The notes: generated by a model from the sequence alone, not told the origin. A stretch of 64,000 nucleotides of DNA from Mycolicibacterium sp. BiH015 (GCF_027706845.1 NZ_JAQGCZ010000015.1:48002-112001), one strand, 5' to 3'; shown: positions 1-8,418, counted from the stretch's first letter. Numbers and translations: made by a program.

Positions 1-1
1 C

Positions 2-268
2 CGCAGCACCGATGCCCAGATTCGCGAGATCATGGACGACTTCCAGCAGTCGGTCGTCGAGAAGATCGTCGGCCTCGTCCAACAGGACACCGGCGCGCGC
101 CCCATCACCACGGATCTCACCGCGCTGGTGCGGACGCTCACCGCCGTCACGTCGATGTCGCTGTCGCACGACAGCGCCTTCGTGGGGCGCGACGACCCGG
201 CGCGTGCCATCGAGATCGTCGAGCGCCTCTGGCTGAGCGCACTGTGGGGCGGCGACAACCTGCGTTAG
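2..268 (+). CDS. TetR-family regulator, C-terminal fragment cut by the window edge
   Basis: About 88 residues of a reading frame that is already open at the left edge and ends in TAG. The visible part is helical, with a hydrophobic stretch followed by an end reading IEIVERLWLSALWGG, as in the ligand-binding and dimerisation domain of TetR regulators; the DNA-binding domain would lie outside the window. In M. tuberculosis the gene before the following SDR homologue (Rv3057c) is a TetR regulator (Rv3058c), which supports the call. Family assignment therefore rests mainly on position. Its target cannot be read here, but the downstream dehydrogenase on the same strand is a natural candidate. Confidence 0.6.
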   Translation, partial: RSTDAQIREIMDDFQQSVVEKIVGLVQQDTGARPITTDLTALVRTLTAVTSMSLSHDSAFVGRDDPARAIEIVERLWLSALWGGDNLR

Positions 269-567
269 TCACTTGCGGGAAGCGGCTTGGCCTCCTTGAG
301 CGACAGCGGAGTGGTTCCGACCGACAGCGTCCCCGCGCCGGCCTTGGTCACCAGCACTTCCGCGCCGTCGTCGCCGACGTAGCGCTTACCCATCGCGTTG
401 CCTGCCGACAGATCGGGATCCAACGACAGGGACCCGTCCTTGTCGGCGTCGAGGGCGATCATCGGCGCACCGCCGGCACGGAGATCATCGAGGCTGTCGG
501 CACTGCGCACGACAATGACCTGCGTATCGCACACCTGGCTCTGCAATCTGGTGCCGTTCTTGATCAT
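265..567 (-). CDS. Conserved hypothetical protein, about 100 aa
   Basis: A small leftward gene between the TetR fragment and the SDR. The frame is open back to position 678, but that start would overlap the rightward SDR start, so the internal ATG giving MIKNGTRLQSQVCDTQVIVVR is preferred. The sequence is acidic to neutral with no signal peptide or membrane span. The conserved-looking part is the N-terminal GTRLxSQVCDTxVIVVR block and the GGAPMI block; I associate these with an uncharacterised actinobacterial family. No function can be assigned. Its stop overlaps the TetR stop by four bases (convergent). Confidence 0.55.
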   Translation of the reverse strand: MIKNGTRLQSQVCDTQVIVVRSADSLDDLRAGGAPMIALDADKDGSLSLDPDLSAGNAMGKRYVGDDGAEVLVTKAGAGTLSVGTTPLSLKEAKPLPASD

Positions 568-643
568 CAGCGAATCGTATTGCGCCCGATCGCGTGGCCG
601 GGGTTCATTGGGCGCCGATGTCGCGCCGGTAATGTCACGGCAT

Positions 644-1513
644 ATGGCACGGAACGGATCTGACGGTTTTGCCGGCAAGCGGTGCTTCCTGACCGGGGCT
701 GCCAGTGGGATCGGTCGCGCGACGGCGTTGAAACTCGCCGCCCGCGGCGCCGAGCTCTACCTCACCGACCGGGACGCCGACGGTCTCGCGCTGACGGTGG
801 CCGACGCACGCGCACTCGGTGGCGTGGTGGCCGAACATCGCGTCATCGACATCTCCGACTACGACGCGGTGACCGCATTCGCCGACGACATCCACGCGGC
901 GCATCCGGCGATGGATGTGGTGATGAACATCGCCGGGATCTCAGCGTGGGGCACCGTGGACACGCTGACCCACCGGGATTGGAAATCGCTCATCGACATC
1001 AACCTGATGGGTCCGATCCACGTCATCGAAGCCTTCGTGCCGCCGATGATGAAGGCGCGGCGCGGCGGCCACCTCGTCAACGTGTCCTCGGCCGCAGGCA
1101 TCGTGGCGCTGCCCTGGCACGCGGCCTACAGCGCCAGCAAGTACGGTCTGCGCGGGCTTTCCGAGGTGCTGCGATTCGACCTCGCCCGGTACCGGATCGG
1201 CGTCTCGGTCGTCGTGCCCGGAGCGGTGCGGACCCCGCTGGTCGACACCGTCCACATCGCCGGCGTCGACCGCGAACATCCGCGGGTGCAGAAATGGATC
1301 GGCCGATTCTCGGGGCACGCGGTTTCAGCGGAGTTCGCCGCCGACAAGATCCTGCAGGGCGTCACCAAGAATCGCTACCTGATCTACACCTCGCCCGACA
1401 TTCGCGCGCTGTACCTGTTCAAACGCACCATGTGGGGGCCTTACAGCCTGGCGATGAAGCAGGTGAACCCGATCTTCACGCGTGTGCTGCGGCCGAAATC
1501 GAAGGGCCGCTGA
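644..1513 (+). CDS. Short-chain dehydrogenase/reductase
   Basis: NAD(P)-dependent oxidoreductase of the classical SDR superfamily, 289 aa. The N-terminal Rossmann motif TGAASGIG, the NIAG segment, the SSAAG serine segment and the YSASK catalytic motif are all present, so it should be active. The C-terminal part reads YLFKRTMWGP and a basic tail, as in mycobacterial homologues of Rv3057c. ATG 644 is chosen because it gives a short leader before FAGKRCFLTG; an ATG 12 bases upstream is also in frame. The substrate is unknown. It follows a TetR gene and converges with the AAA ATPase gene, only three bases apart at the stops. Confidence 0.85.
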   Translation: MARNGSDGFAGKRCFLTGAASGIGRATALKLAARGAELYLTDRDADGLALTVADARALGGVVAEHRVIDISDYDAVTAFADDIHAAHPAMDVVMNIAGISAWGTVDTLTHRDWKSLIDINLMGPIHVIEAFVPPMMKARRGGHLVNVSSAAGIVALPWHAAYSASKYGLRGLSEVLRFDLARYRIGVSVVVPGAVRTPLVDTVHIAGVDREHPRVQKWIGRFSGHAVSAEFAADKILQGVTKNRYLIYTSPDIRALYLFKRTMWGPYSLAMKQVNPIFTRVLRPKSKGR

Positions 1514-1516
1514 AGG

Positions 1517-2695
1517 TCACCGCTTGCCCCAGTCCCACGGCGGAGTGGTCAGCAGCCCCTGATCGGCGACCCTGGTCTCGCCCCAGTCCTTGAAAAGCTC
1601 GATCTCCCAGGCGTCGCCATCGGATCCCATCGGTTCTGCGCCCAGTCGTTCCCGCAGCGTCCGGGAATGCGTGACCACCACGACCTGCGTGCGGGTGGCC
1701 GCACCAGCGATCAGTTCGGCCAGCGGTGGCACCAGGTCAGGATGCAGTGAGGTCTCCGGTTCGTTGAGAACCATCAGCGACGGAGGTTGCGGGCTCAGCA
1801 GGGCGGCCGCCCACAGCAAGAAACGCAATGTGCCGTCCGAGATCTCGGCGCTGCGCAGGGAACGCAGCATGCCGCGCTGGTGCAGGTGCAGGTCGAACAG
1901 CCCATCGGTGACCGACACCGAGACCGTCGCCCCGTCGAAGGCGGCGGCGACGGCTCGGGCCAGATCGTCTGTCCCGGTCTCCAGGATCGTCTGGACCGCA
2001 GCGGCCAGGTCGGCGCCGTCGTTGGCCAACACCGGTGTCCTGGTCCCGACCTGCGGGAGGCGGGCGGGTGCGTGGCTGTCGGCGCGAAAGCCGTCGTAGA
2101 ACCGCCAGTCCCGCAGCCGTTGCCGGACCATCACCAGCTCGGGTGCAGCGCCCGCCCAGTCGGCGAGAACGCTGTGGTGCGCCGGCAGATTGCGCGCGAG
2201 CTCGTCGAAGCCATGTCCGGACGCGCTCCCGGATTCTGAGGCCACCTCGACCAGCCCGCGGACCCGGCGCACCAGCGTCGTGGCGGGCCGAGCCACCGGA
2301 CCGGTGAACACCAGCTCCCGTTTGACCTCGGGGTCGCGCGCGAACGCGGTCTCTCGCGCCTGGGGTAGCCCCAGGTCGATCAGGTAGCCGAAATCCTCGG
2401 AGGCATAACCGAGTTCGATCGACACCGATCTGGTGCGCGGTCCGCCCTGCGCAGTGCCGGTGCGCCGCGCCCCCGTGAGGTGCTCGGGGCCCGCCCACAT
2501 CGCCGATTCGACACCGCCTTCGCGCGCGAACGACGCGATCACCTCGCCGCTGCCGCAGTCGGCGAGCAGGCGCAGCGCGCGGTACAGCGACGATTTCCCG
2601 GTGCCGTTCGCGCCGGTGATGACGGTCAGCCTCCGCAGCGGGAGAACGATGTCGCGCAGCGAGCGGTATCCGCGGATCGCGACTGTCTGCAGCAT
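1517..2695 (-). CDS. AAA-type (SMC/RecF-like) ATPase
   Basis: 392-residue single-domain ATPase of the AAA_21 or RecF-like type. Walker A GANGTGKSS is near residue 28, there is a LNEPETSLHP Walker B/signature segment in the C-terminal third, and VVVTHSRTL follows as the switch histidine region. The start MLQTVAIRGYRSLRD is typical of this group, which aligns an N-terminal beta strand with the P loop. Related proteins occur alone or as the ATPase of OLD/DUF-type defence pairs, but no nuclease partner is adjacent here. It lies 10 bp after dinB2 on the same strand and may be the third gene of the TetR-dinB2 transcript. Confidence 0.8.
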   Translation of the reverse strand: MLQTVAIRGYRSLRDIVLPLRRLTVITGANGTGKSSLYRALRLLADCGSGEVIASFAREGGVESAMWAGPEHLTGARRTGTAQGGPRTRSVSIELGYASEDFGYLIDLGLPQARETAFARDPEVKRELVFTGPVARPATTLVRRVRGLVEVASESGSASGHGFDELARNLPAHHSVLADWAGAAPELVMVRQRLRDWRFYDGFRADSHAPARLPQVGTRTPVLANDGADLAAAVQTILETGTDDLARAVAAAFDGATVSVSVTDGLFDLHLHQRGMLRSLRSAEISDGTLRFLLWAAALLSPQPPSLMVLNEPETSLHPDLVPPLAELIAGAATRTQVVVVTHSRTLRERLGAEPMGSDGDAWEIELFKDWGETRVADQGLLTTPPWDWGKR

Positions 2696-2705
2696 GGCTC
2701 CGACG

Positions 2706-3791
2706 CTAACCGTCGGCAGCGACAACCGGGCGCTCGACGTCCTCCATCGCCAATTCCAGGCGTACTCCGAGCAGCCGAATGGGACGGTCCAGCTCGAACT
2801 GGCCGAGGAGGTCGAGGGCCGTCGCGGCAATCGGCCCGAAGTCGGTGGTGGGCGAGGCGAGTTTGCGGATCTTGGTCCTGGTGAAGAACGTCTTCGTGCG
2901 CACCGTGACCGCGACACGGGTGACGACGCGCTGCTGTTCCACGACCTCGGCAAGGGTGCGCCGTGCGAGATCGGCCACGGCCGAGTCCATCTCGGCACGG
3001 TCGGTCAGATCTTGCGGGAAGGTGATGACGTGGCTGCGTGACCGCGGAACCCATGGCTTCGCGCTCACGGTGGTGTCCCCGCCTCCCTTGGCGAGCAGCA
3101 GGATCCACAATCCCGTGGTCGGCCCGAATGCCGAGGTGAGCACTGCCGGGTCTGTCGCGGCGAGGTCGGCGACCGTCGTGATACCCATCGCGGCAAGCTT
3201 TTTCGCTGTCTTGGGCCCCACTCCCCACAGGGCGTCGACCGGACGATCGCCCATCATCGTCATCCAGTTGTCCTCGGTGAGTGCGTACACCCCGGCGGGT
3301 TTGCCGAAGCCTGTTGCCACCTTGGCCCGCTGTTTGTTGTCGCTGATGCCCACCGAACACGACAGGCCCGTTTCGGATGCGACGACGTCCTGGACACGAC
3401 GCGCGAGCTCGACCGGATCATCCACGCGCGCACCGATATAGGCCTCGTCCCAACCCCACACCTCCACGGGATGACCGAAATCGCGCAGCAAGGCCATCAC
3501 CTCCTCGGATGCGGCGTCATAGGCCGCGGCATCAGAGGCCAGGAAGGTCGCGTCGGGGCAGCGGCGCGCCGCGGTGCGCAACGGCATCCCGGCATGGACC
3601 CCGAACTCCCTGGCTTCGTAGGAGGCGCAGGTGACCACTTTGCGCGGCTCGGTCGGATCGCCGTTGCCGCCCACGATGACGGGCATGCCGACCAACTCGG
3701 GATGACGCCGGAGTTCGACCGAGGCGAGGAACTGGTCCAGGTCGACGTGCAGAATCCACTGGGGCCGGGCCGCGGTCCCAGATCCGGTCAT
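2706..3791 (-). CDS. dinB2: DNA polymerase IV, DinB2 type
   Basis: Y-family translesion polymerase of 361 aa, homologous by sequence and position to mycobacterial DinB2 (M. tuberculosis Rv3056, DinP). The palm motif HVDLDQFLASVE lies near residue 15, the second acidic motif is WGWDEAY, and SVGISDNKQRAKVATGFGKP and the helix-hairpin-helix LWGVGPKTAKKLAAMGI follow. The steric-gate position, aromatic in most DinB proteins, is Leu22. The protein ends soon after the little-finger domain, without an obvious beta-clamp peptide, as reported for DinB2. Its start overlaps the stop of the upstream TetR gene (ATGA), so the two are translationally coupled. Confidence 0.92.
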   Translation of the reverse strand: MTGSGTAARPQWILHVDLDQFLASVELRRHPELVGMPVIVGGNGDPTEPRKVVTCASYEAREFGVHAGMPLRTAARRCPDATFLASDAAAYDAASEEVMALLRDFGHPVEVWGWDEAYIGARVDDPVELARRVQDVVASETGLSCSVGISDNKQRAKVATGFGKPAGVYALTEDNWMTMMGDRPVDALWGVGPKTAKKLAAMGITTVADLAATDPAVLTSAFGPTTGLWILLLAKGGGDTTVSAKPWVPRSRSHVITFPQDLTDRAEMDSAVADLARRTLAEVVEQQRVVTRVAVTVRTKTFFTRTKIRKLASPTTDFGPIAATALDLLGQFELDRPIRLLGVRLELAMEDVERPVVAADG

Positions 3792-4405
3792 GAGCCGCAG
3801 AGCTTGCGTGCCACCGTCTCCCAGGCGTCGCCGAGCTCCTGCAGGGTGCGGCCCCGGTCGGTGAGCTCGTGATGGACGTAGTCGGCGTCGAGCAGCGACA
3901 ACAGCGCGGTGGCCTGGGTGTCGAGGTCTCCTGTGGTTCCCGCGGTTTCGAGCAGCAGGCGGATGTGGCTGTGGTGCAACATCATCGGCGCGTTATAGCG
4001 CATCTGCGGGTCGCGGCCGACGTCGGAGAGCAGTGCGCGATGGGTGTCGACGAATTTCAGTCGCTCCCGGCCGTAGGCGAGCAGGCGCTCCAGCGGAGGA
4101 GCGCCCGGCCCCAGCGGCGGCGGGCCGAACAGAAAAGCCTGCTGTTGGACCTTCTCGTCCTCGTCGAGGAGCACGATCATCAGCCCGGCGCGGCTGCCGA
4201 AGCGGCGGAACAGCGTGCCCTTGCCAACGCCTGCTGCGACCGCGATGTCGTCGGTGGTGACCGAGTCGGCCCCACGCTCGTCGACCAGGCGGCGCGCTGC
4301 ATCGAGCAGCAGGGCACGATTGCGGGCCGCGTCACCGCGTTCGGGAGGCCCGGGATCGCCCGCCGGCAACACCGGCAGGTCACTCCGATTCCCCACCACG
4401 CTCAC
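3788..4405 (-). CDS. TetR-family regulator upstream of dinB2
   Basis: 205-residue repressor with an N-terminal TetR helix-turn-helix (AARRLVDERGADSVTTDDIA, then AVAAGVGKGTLFRRFGSRAGL) and a helical ligand-binding domain. The GTG start follows a leftward promoter region shared with the FMN reductase gene. M. tuberculosis has the same arrangement (Rv3055 beside Rv3054c and Rv3056). The palindrome at 4431-4453 lies 26 bp upstream and is a likely binding site, so it may control both itself with dinB2 and the reductase. The ligand is unknown. Confidence 0.85.
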   Translation of the reverse strand: MSVVGNRSDLPVLPAGDPGPPERGDAARNRALLLDAARRLVDERGADSVTTDDIAVAAGVGKGTLFRRFGSRAGLMIVLLDEDEKVQQQAFLFGPPPLGPGAPPLERLLAYGRERLKFVDTHRALLSDVGRDPQMRYNAPMMLHHSHIRLLLETAGTTGDLDTQATALLSLLDADYVHHELTDRGRTLQELGDAWETVARKLCGS

Positions 4406-4430
4406 CTCGCAACTTTAACTCAGCGGGAAT

Positions 4431-4453
4431 GTAACGGACCGTGGTCCGGTTAC
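4431..4453. promoter_or_regulatory. Candidate TetR operator between divergent TetR and FMN reductase genes
   Basis: Inverted repeat with core CGGACC-GT-GGTCCG and outer GTAA/TTAC arms, the right arm carrying one extra G. It sits between divergent starts at 4405 and 4493, where an autoregulatory TetR site is expected. Size and GGTCCG-type arms fit TetR operators; binding itself is inferred. Confidence 0.6.
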
Positions 4454-4492
4454 TCCGTGGGAGAGTGTCCAGAAAACGATGAGGAGGAAGCG

Positions 4493-5047
4493 ATGTCGGA
4501 CACCGTGAGCGGCAACACGGTACTGGTTCTGCTGGGAAGCCTGCGTGCGGCTTCGGTCAACCGTCAGCTGGCGGAATTGGCCATCGAGTCGGCACCCGAG
4601 GGCGTCACGCTCGAGCTGTTCGACCGGCTCGGCGAGCTGCCCCACTACAACGAAGACATCGACACCGACAATGTCCCGGAATCGGTGGTCGCGCTGCGCG
4701 AGGCCGCCGCCCGCTCGGGAGCGGCCCTCGTCGTCACCCCGGAGTACAACGGCAGCATTCCCGGAGTGTTGAAGAATGCCATCGACTGGCTGTCTCGTCC
4801 GTACGGCAACAGTGCCCTCAAGGACAAGCCGCTTGCGGTCGTCGGCGCCGCTCTCGGTCAGTACGGCGGCGTGTGGGCGCACGACGAAACTCGCAAGTCC
4901 TTCGGGATCGCCGGTCCGCGGGTGGTCGAGGGCCTCGACCTCTCGGTGGCGACGCCAACGTTCGACGGCAAGCATCCTCGGGAACACGCCGAGGTTGCGG
5001 CCCGCGTGCGAGAGATCGTCGGCAAGTTGGCCGCCGAAATCGGCTGA
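4493..5047 (+). CDS. NADPH-dependent FMN reductase family protein
   Basis: 184-residue flavodoxin-fold quinone/FMN reductase. The N-terminal LLGSLRAASVNRQLAE loop is the phosphate-binding loop for FMN, and VVTPEYNGSIPGVLKNAIDW is the second family signature. A strong ribosome site (gaggagg) lies about five bases before the ATG. Homologue of Rv3054c by position. It probably reduces quinones or nitro/azo compounds in the cytosol; its physiological substrate is not known. Divergent to a TetR gene and followed by a strong terminator hairpin, so it is a single-gene transcript. Confidence 0.88.
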   Translation: MSDTVSGNTVLVLLGSLRAASVNRQLAELAIESAPEGVTLELFDRLGELPHYNEDIDTDNVPESVVALREAAARSGAALVVTPEYNGSIPGVLKNAIDWLSRPYGNSALKDKPLAVVGAALGQYGGVWAHDETRKSFGIAGPRVVEGLDLSVATPTFDGKHPREHAEVAARVREIVGKLAAEIG

Positions 5048-5064
5048 GCCGGACCTTCTCGTCG

Positions 5065-5099
5065 ACGCCGCGTTCCGGTTCACCGGGACGCGGCGTTTT
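5065..5099 (+). terminator. Rho-independent terminator after the FMN reductase gene
   Basis: Perfect 9-bp stem ACGCCGCGT/ACGCGGCGT, with an inner CCGGT/ACCGG stem, followed directly by TTT. It starts 17 bp after the reductase stop codon. Confidence 0.75.
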
Positions 5100-5318
5100 C
5101 GTGGTCGCGAATGGCGTTTGCTGATCCCATCGGCCCGCGAGGCCCGTGTCGCTGTCGATGTCGGTGGGCACTGGTAGACCCGAGACCTCTTCGGGCCGCT
5201 GGAAGGCGACACGCCGATGTGACGCGTGACACGCCGGTCCGATGCGGCCTGAAGGGCTTACGACCTGGGAATTTCAAAAATGTTATTCAGAACATCTTGT
5301 ATCTCTACGGATTGTCGG

Positions 5319-5334
5319 ACACTAGGTGTAGTGT
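5319..5334. promoter_or_regulatory. NrdR box 1 upstream of nrdHIE
   Basis: Perfect 6-4-6 palindrome ACACTA-GGTG-TAGTGT, matching the outer bases of the known NrdR consensus (ACAC..TA....TA..GTGT type). It pairs with a second palindrome of the same core 33 bp downstream, about three helical turns, as expected for NrdR sites. Confidence 0.7.
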
Positions 5335-5351
5335 TTCGAACACCGACGGAC

Positions 5352-5367
5352 CCCCTAGATGTAGGGG
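5352..5367. promoter_or_regulatory. NrdR box 2 upstream of nrdHIE
   Basis: Perfect palindrome CCCCTA-GATG-TAGGGG sharing the CTA-N4-TAG core with box 1. Outer arms are C/G rich instead of ACAC/GTGT, so it may be the weaker half-site of the pair. Confidence 0.6.
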
Positions 5368-5533
5368 TAAGCCGGAGCCAGATTTTCCGCCAGGGCCAAG
5401 GTTTCACTCGATCGGCTCACACCACGGAAGGCCTGGAATTTCAGCGGCCTGCTGCCCGCTGAAATGTAGCGAGATGCACGATCCCAGCAGTTGCCAGCAC
5501 ATCCCGTCCTTCCCGATTGGAGCCGTACCGCAG

Positions 5534-5785
5534 ATGACTCAGTCCGCAACCGTCACCGTGTACACCAAGCCGGCCTGCGTGCAGTGCAATGCCACTTACA
5601 AGGCGCTCGACAAGCAGGGCATCGCCTACGAGGTCGTCGACATCAGCCTCGACAGCGAGGCCCGTGACTACGTCATGGCTCTCGGCTACCTCCAGGCTCC
5701 CGTCGTGGTGGCCGGTAACGACCACTGGTCGGGCTTCCGTCCTGACCGGATCAAGGCGCTGGCGGCGGTCGCCGCGACGGCATAG
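5534..5785 (+). CDS. nrdH: NrdH-redoxin
   Basis: 83-residue glutaredoxin-like protein with thioredoxin-like activity that re-reduces class Ib ribonucleotide reductase. The redox motif CVQC is at residues 15-18, and the C-terminal half has the QAPVVVAG cis-proline segment and the WSGFRPD motif specific for NrdH. It is the first gene of the nrdHIE operon, 39 bp before nrdI. The ATG after ccgcag matches the usual NrdH start (MTVTVYTKPAC type). Confidence 0.95.
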   Translation: MTQSATVTVYTKPACVQCNATYKALDKQGIAYEVVDISLDSEARDYVMALGYLQAPVVVAGNDHWSGFRPDRIKALAAVAATA

Positions 5786-5824
5786 CTCGGTACGGGTCAA
5801 CCAGGTCGCATCGGAGAGGGGACT

Positions 5825-6283
5825 ATGAGCAATCTCGTCTACTTCTCCAGCGTGTCGGAAAACACCCATCGCTTCGTGCAGAAGCTCGCGCTTCCTGCCA
5901 TCCGGATTCCGCTGAAGGAACGGATTCAGGTCGATGAGCCTTATGTCCTGGTGTTGCCCACCTACGGCGGCGGACACGCCAACGGTCCCGATCCCGCGCA
6001 GATGGAACGGGCTGGGGGATACGTCCCCAAGCAGGTGATCGCCTTCCTCAACAATGAACACAACCGGTCGTTGATCCGCGGCGTCATCGCGGCGGGCAAC
6101 ACCAACTTCGGCGCCGAATTCGGCTACGCGGGGGTCGTCGTGTCTCGTAAGTGCGGCGTTCCATTTCTCTATCGGTTCGAACTCATGGGAACGACGGACG
6201 ACGTCTTCGCCGTCCGCGCAGGATTACAAGACTTCTGGAAGGACCAGACGTGCCACCAACCGTCACAGCTGCAGAACCTGTAA
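5825..6283 (+). CDS. nrdI: Flavodoxin-like NrdI, R2 activation factor
   Basis: 152-residue flavodoxin-fold protein that supplies the oxidant for assembling the dimanganese-tyrosyl radical cofactor in NrdF. Visible family segments are LVYFSSVSENTHRFV (FMN phosphate loop), LVLPTYGGG, GVIAAGNTNFG and CGVPFLYRFELMGT. A gagaggggact ribosome site precedes the ATG. Its 3' end overlaps nrdE by 34 bases, implying coupled translation. Confidence 0.95.
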   Translation: MSNLVYFSSVSENTHRFVQKLALPAIRIPLKERIQVDEPYVLVLPTYGGGHANGPDPAQMERAGGYVPKQVIAFLNNEHNRSLIRGVIAAGNTNFGAEFGYAGVVVSRKCGVPFLYRFELMGTTDDVFAVRAGLQDFWKDQTCHQPSQLQNL

Positions 6284-8418
6284 CCACCGGAGCGCACGCG
6301 CTCCCGGGGGAGATGGATTACCACGCGCTGAACGCGATGCTGAATCTGTACGACGCCGACGGCAAGATTCAGTTCGACAAAGACGTTCAGGCGGCGCGGG
6401 AGTACTTCCTGCAGCACGTGAACCAGAACACGGTCTTCTTCCACAACCAGGACGAGAAGCTGGACTACCTCGTCCAGAAGAATTACTACGAGCGCGAGGT
6501 GCTCGATCAGTACTCGCGCAACTTCGTCAAGACGCTGCTGGATCGCGCGTACGCCAAAAAATTCCGCTTCCCCACCTTCGTCGGTGCGTTCAAGTACTAC
6601 ACCTCCTACACGCTGAAGACCTTCGACGGAAAGCGGTACCTGGAACGGTTTGAGGACCGCGTCGTGATGGTCGCGCTGACGCTGGCGGCCGGCGACACCA
6701 CGCTGGCCGAGCAGCTGGTCGACGAGATCATGGACGGCCGCTTCCAGCCGGCCACGCCGACCTTCCTGAACTCCGGGAAGAAGCAGCGTGGGGAGCCGGT
6801 GTCGTGCTTCCTGCTGCGCATCGAAGACAACATGGAGTCCATCGGGCGGTCCATCAACTCGGCCCTGCAGCTGTCCAAGCGCGGTGGCGGAGTGGCGTTG
6901 CTGCTGACCAACATTCGCGAACACGGCGCCCCGATCAAGAACATCGAGAACCAGAGCTCCGGCGTCATCCCGATCATGAAGCTGCTGGAGGATTCCTTCT
7001 CCTACGCCAACCAGCTCGGTGCCCGGCAGGGTGCGGGGGCGGTGTATCTGCATGCGCACCACCCCGACATCTACCGCTTCCTCGACACCAAGCGCGAGAA
7101 CGCCGACGAGAAGATCCGTATCAAGACGCTGTCGCTGGGTGTGGTGATCCCGGATATCACCTTCGAGCTGGCGAAGAACAACGAGGACATGTATCTGTTC
7201 TCGCCGTACGACGTCGAGCGCGTGTACGGCGTGGCATTCGCCGACATCTCGGTCACCGAGAAGTACTACGAGATGGTCGACGACGCGCGCATCCGCAAGA
7301 CCAAGATCAAGGCGCGCGAGTTCTTCCAGACGTTGGCCGAGCTGCAGTTCGAGTCGGGCTACCCGTACATCATGTTCGAGGACACGGTGAACCGGGCCAA
7401 CCCGATCGAGGGCAAGATCACGCACAGCAATCTGTGCTCGGAGATCCTGCAGGTGTCGACGCCGTCGGAGTTCAACGAGGACCTGTCGTATGCCAAGGTG
7501 GGCAAAGACATCTCGTGCAACCTCGGCTCGCTCAACATCGCGAAGGCGATGGACTCGCCGGACTTCGCGCAGACCATCGAGGTGGCCATCCGCGCGCTGA
7601 CTGCGGTGAGCGACCAGACCCACATCTGGTCGGTGCCCTCGATCGAGCAGGGCAACAACAGCTCCCACGCCATCGGCCTGGGGCAGATGAACCTGCACGG
7701 CTACCTGGCCCGCGAGCGGATCTTCTACGGCTCCGAAGAGGGCGTGGACTTCACCAACATCTACTTCTACTGCGTGCTCTACCACGCGCTGCGCGCCTCG
7801 AATCGCATTGCGATCGAACGGGGTACGGCTTTCGGTGGGTTCGAGAAGTCGAAGTACAAGTCGGGTGAGTTCTTCGACAAGTACACCGAACAGGTGTGGG
7901 AGCCCAAGACCGACAAGGTGCGCGCGCTGTTCGCCGACGCGGGCATCCGCATCCCGAACCAGGACGACTGGAAGCGGTTGAAGGAGTCGGTGCAGCAGCA
8001 CGGTATCTACAACCAGAACCTGCAGGCCGTTCCGCCGACCGGGTCGATCTCCTACATCAACCACTCGACGAGCTCGATCCACCCGATCGCCAGCAAGGTC
8101 GAGATTCGCAAAGAAGGAAAGATCGGGCGCGTCTACTACCCGGCGCCCTATATGACCAACGAGAACCTGGAGTACTACCAGGACGCCTACGAGATCGGCT
8201 ACGAGAAGGTCATCGATACCTACGCCGCGGCCACGCAGCACGTAGACCAAGGCCTGAGCCTGACGCTGTTCTTCAAGGACACCGCGACCACGCGCGATGT
8301 GAACAAGGCGCAGATCTACGCGTGGCGCAAGGGAATCAAGACGCTGTACTACATCCGCCTACGCCAGATGGCTCTGGAGGGCACGGAGGTGGAGGGTTGC
8401 GTCAGCTGCATGTTGTGA
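6250..8418 (+). CDS. nrdE: Class Ib ribonucleoside-diphosphate reductase alpha subunit
   Basis: 722-residue R1 subunit converting ribonucleoside diphosphates to deoxy forms. A GTG at 6250 gives a leader before HALPGEMDYHALNAMLNLYD that fits NrdE proteins. Class I features include the active-site region around PVSCFLLR and SNLCSEI, the NLGSLNIAK motif, and PPTGSISYINHSTSSIHP. The C-terminal CVSCML tail carries the cysteine pair reduced by NrdH. The length is usual for NrdE, which lacks the ATP cone of NrdA. It is the last gene of the operon and is followed by a strong hairpin. Confidence 0.95.
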   Translation: MPPTVTAAEPVTTGAHALPGEMDYHALNAMLNLYDADGKIQFDKDVQAAREYFLQHVNQNTVFFHNQDEKLDYLVQKNYYEREVLDQYSRNFVKTLLDRAYAKKFRFPTFVGAFKYYTSYTLKTFDGKRYLERFEDRVVMVALTLAAGDTTLAEQLVDEIMDGRFQPATPTFLNSGKKQRGEPVSCFLLRIEDNMESIGRSINSALQLSKRGGGVALLLTNIREHGAPIKNIENQSSGVIPIMKLLEDSFSYANQLGARQGAGAVYLHAHHPDIYRFLDTKRENADEKIRIKTLSLGVVIPDITFELAKNNEDMYLFSPYDVERVYGVAFADISVTEKYYEMVDDARIRKTKIKAREFFQTLAELQFESGYPYIMFEDTVNRANPIEGKITHSNLCSEILQVSTPSEFNEDLSYAKVGKDISCNLGSLNIAKAMDSPDFAQTIEVAIRALTAVSDQTHIWSVPSIEQGNNSSHAIGLGQMNLHGYLARERIFYGSEEGVDFTNIYFYCVLYHALRASNRIAIERGTAFGGFEKSKYKSGEFFDKYTEQVWEPKTDKVRALFADAGIRIPNQDDWKRLKESVQQHGIYNQNLQAVPPTGSISYINHSTSSIHPIASKVEIRKEGKIGRVYYPAPYMTNENLEYYQDAYEIGYEKVIDTYAAATQHVDQGLSLTLFFKDTATTRDVNKAQIYAWRKGIKTLYYIRLRQMALEGTEVEGCVSCML

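Larger units (their letters stand above)
5048..5533. other. Long upstream region of nrdHIE
   Basis: About 490 bp without a convincing gene. It holds the terminator of the previous gene, then the two NrdR-like boxes, and about 165 bp of sequence between the second box and nrdH that could be an untranslated leader. A segment TTTCAGCGGCCTGCTGCCCGCTGAAA can form a hairpin at about 5439-5464 within that leader. No other coding signal is visible. Confidence 0.5.

Noticed and set aside
1517..2695. ATPase as part of a defence (OLD-like) pair
   Set aside because: No TOPRIM nuclease or other defence partner is adjacent; it follows dinB2.
6169..8250. A 693-codon open frame on the minus strand opposite nrdE
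   Set aside because: Composition is Val/Leu/Arg/Asp-rich as expected for the complement of a high-GC gene; it has no family features and fully overlaps clear NrdE coding sequence.
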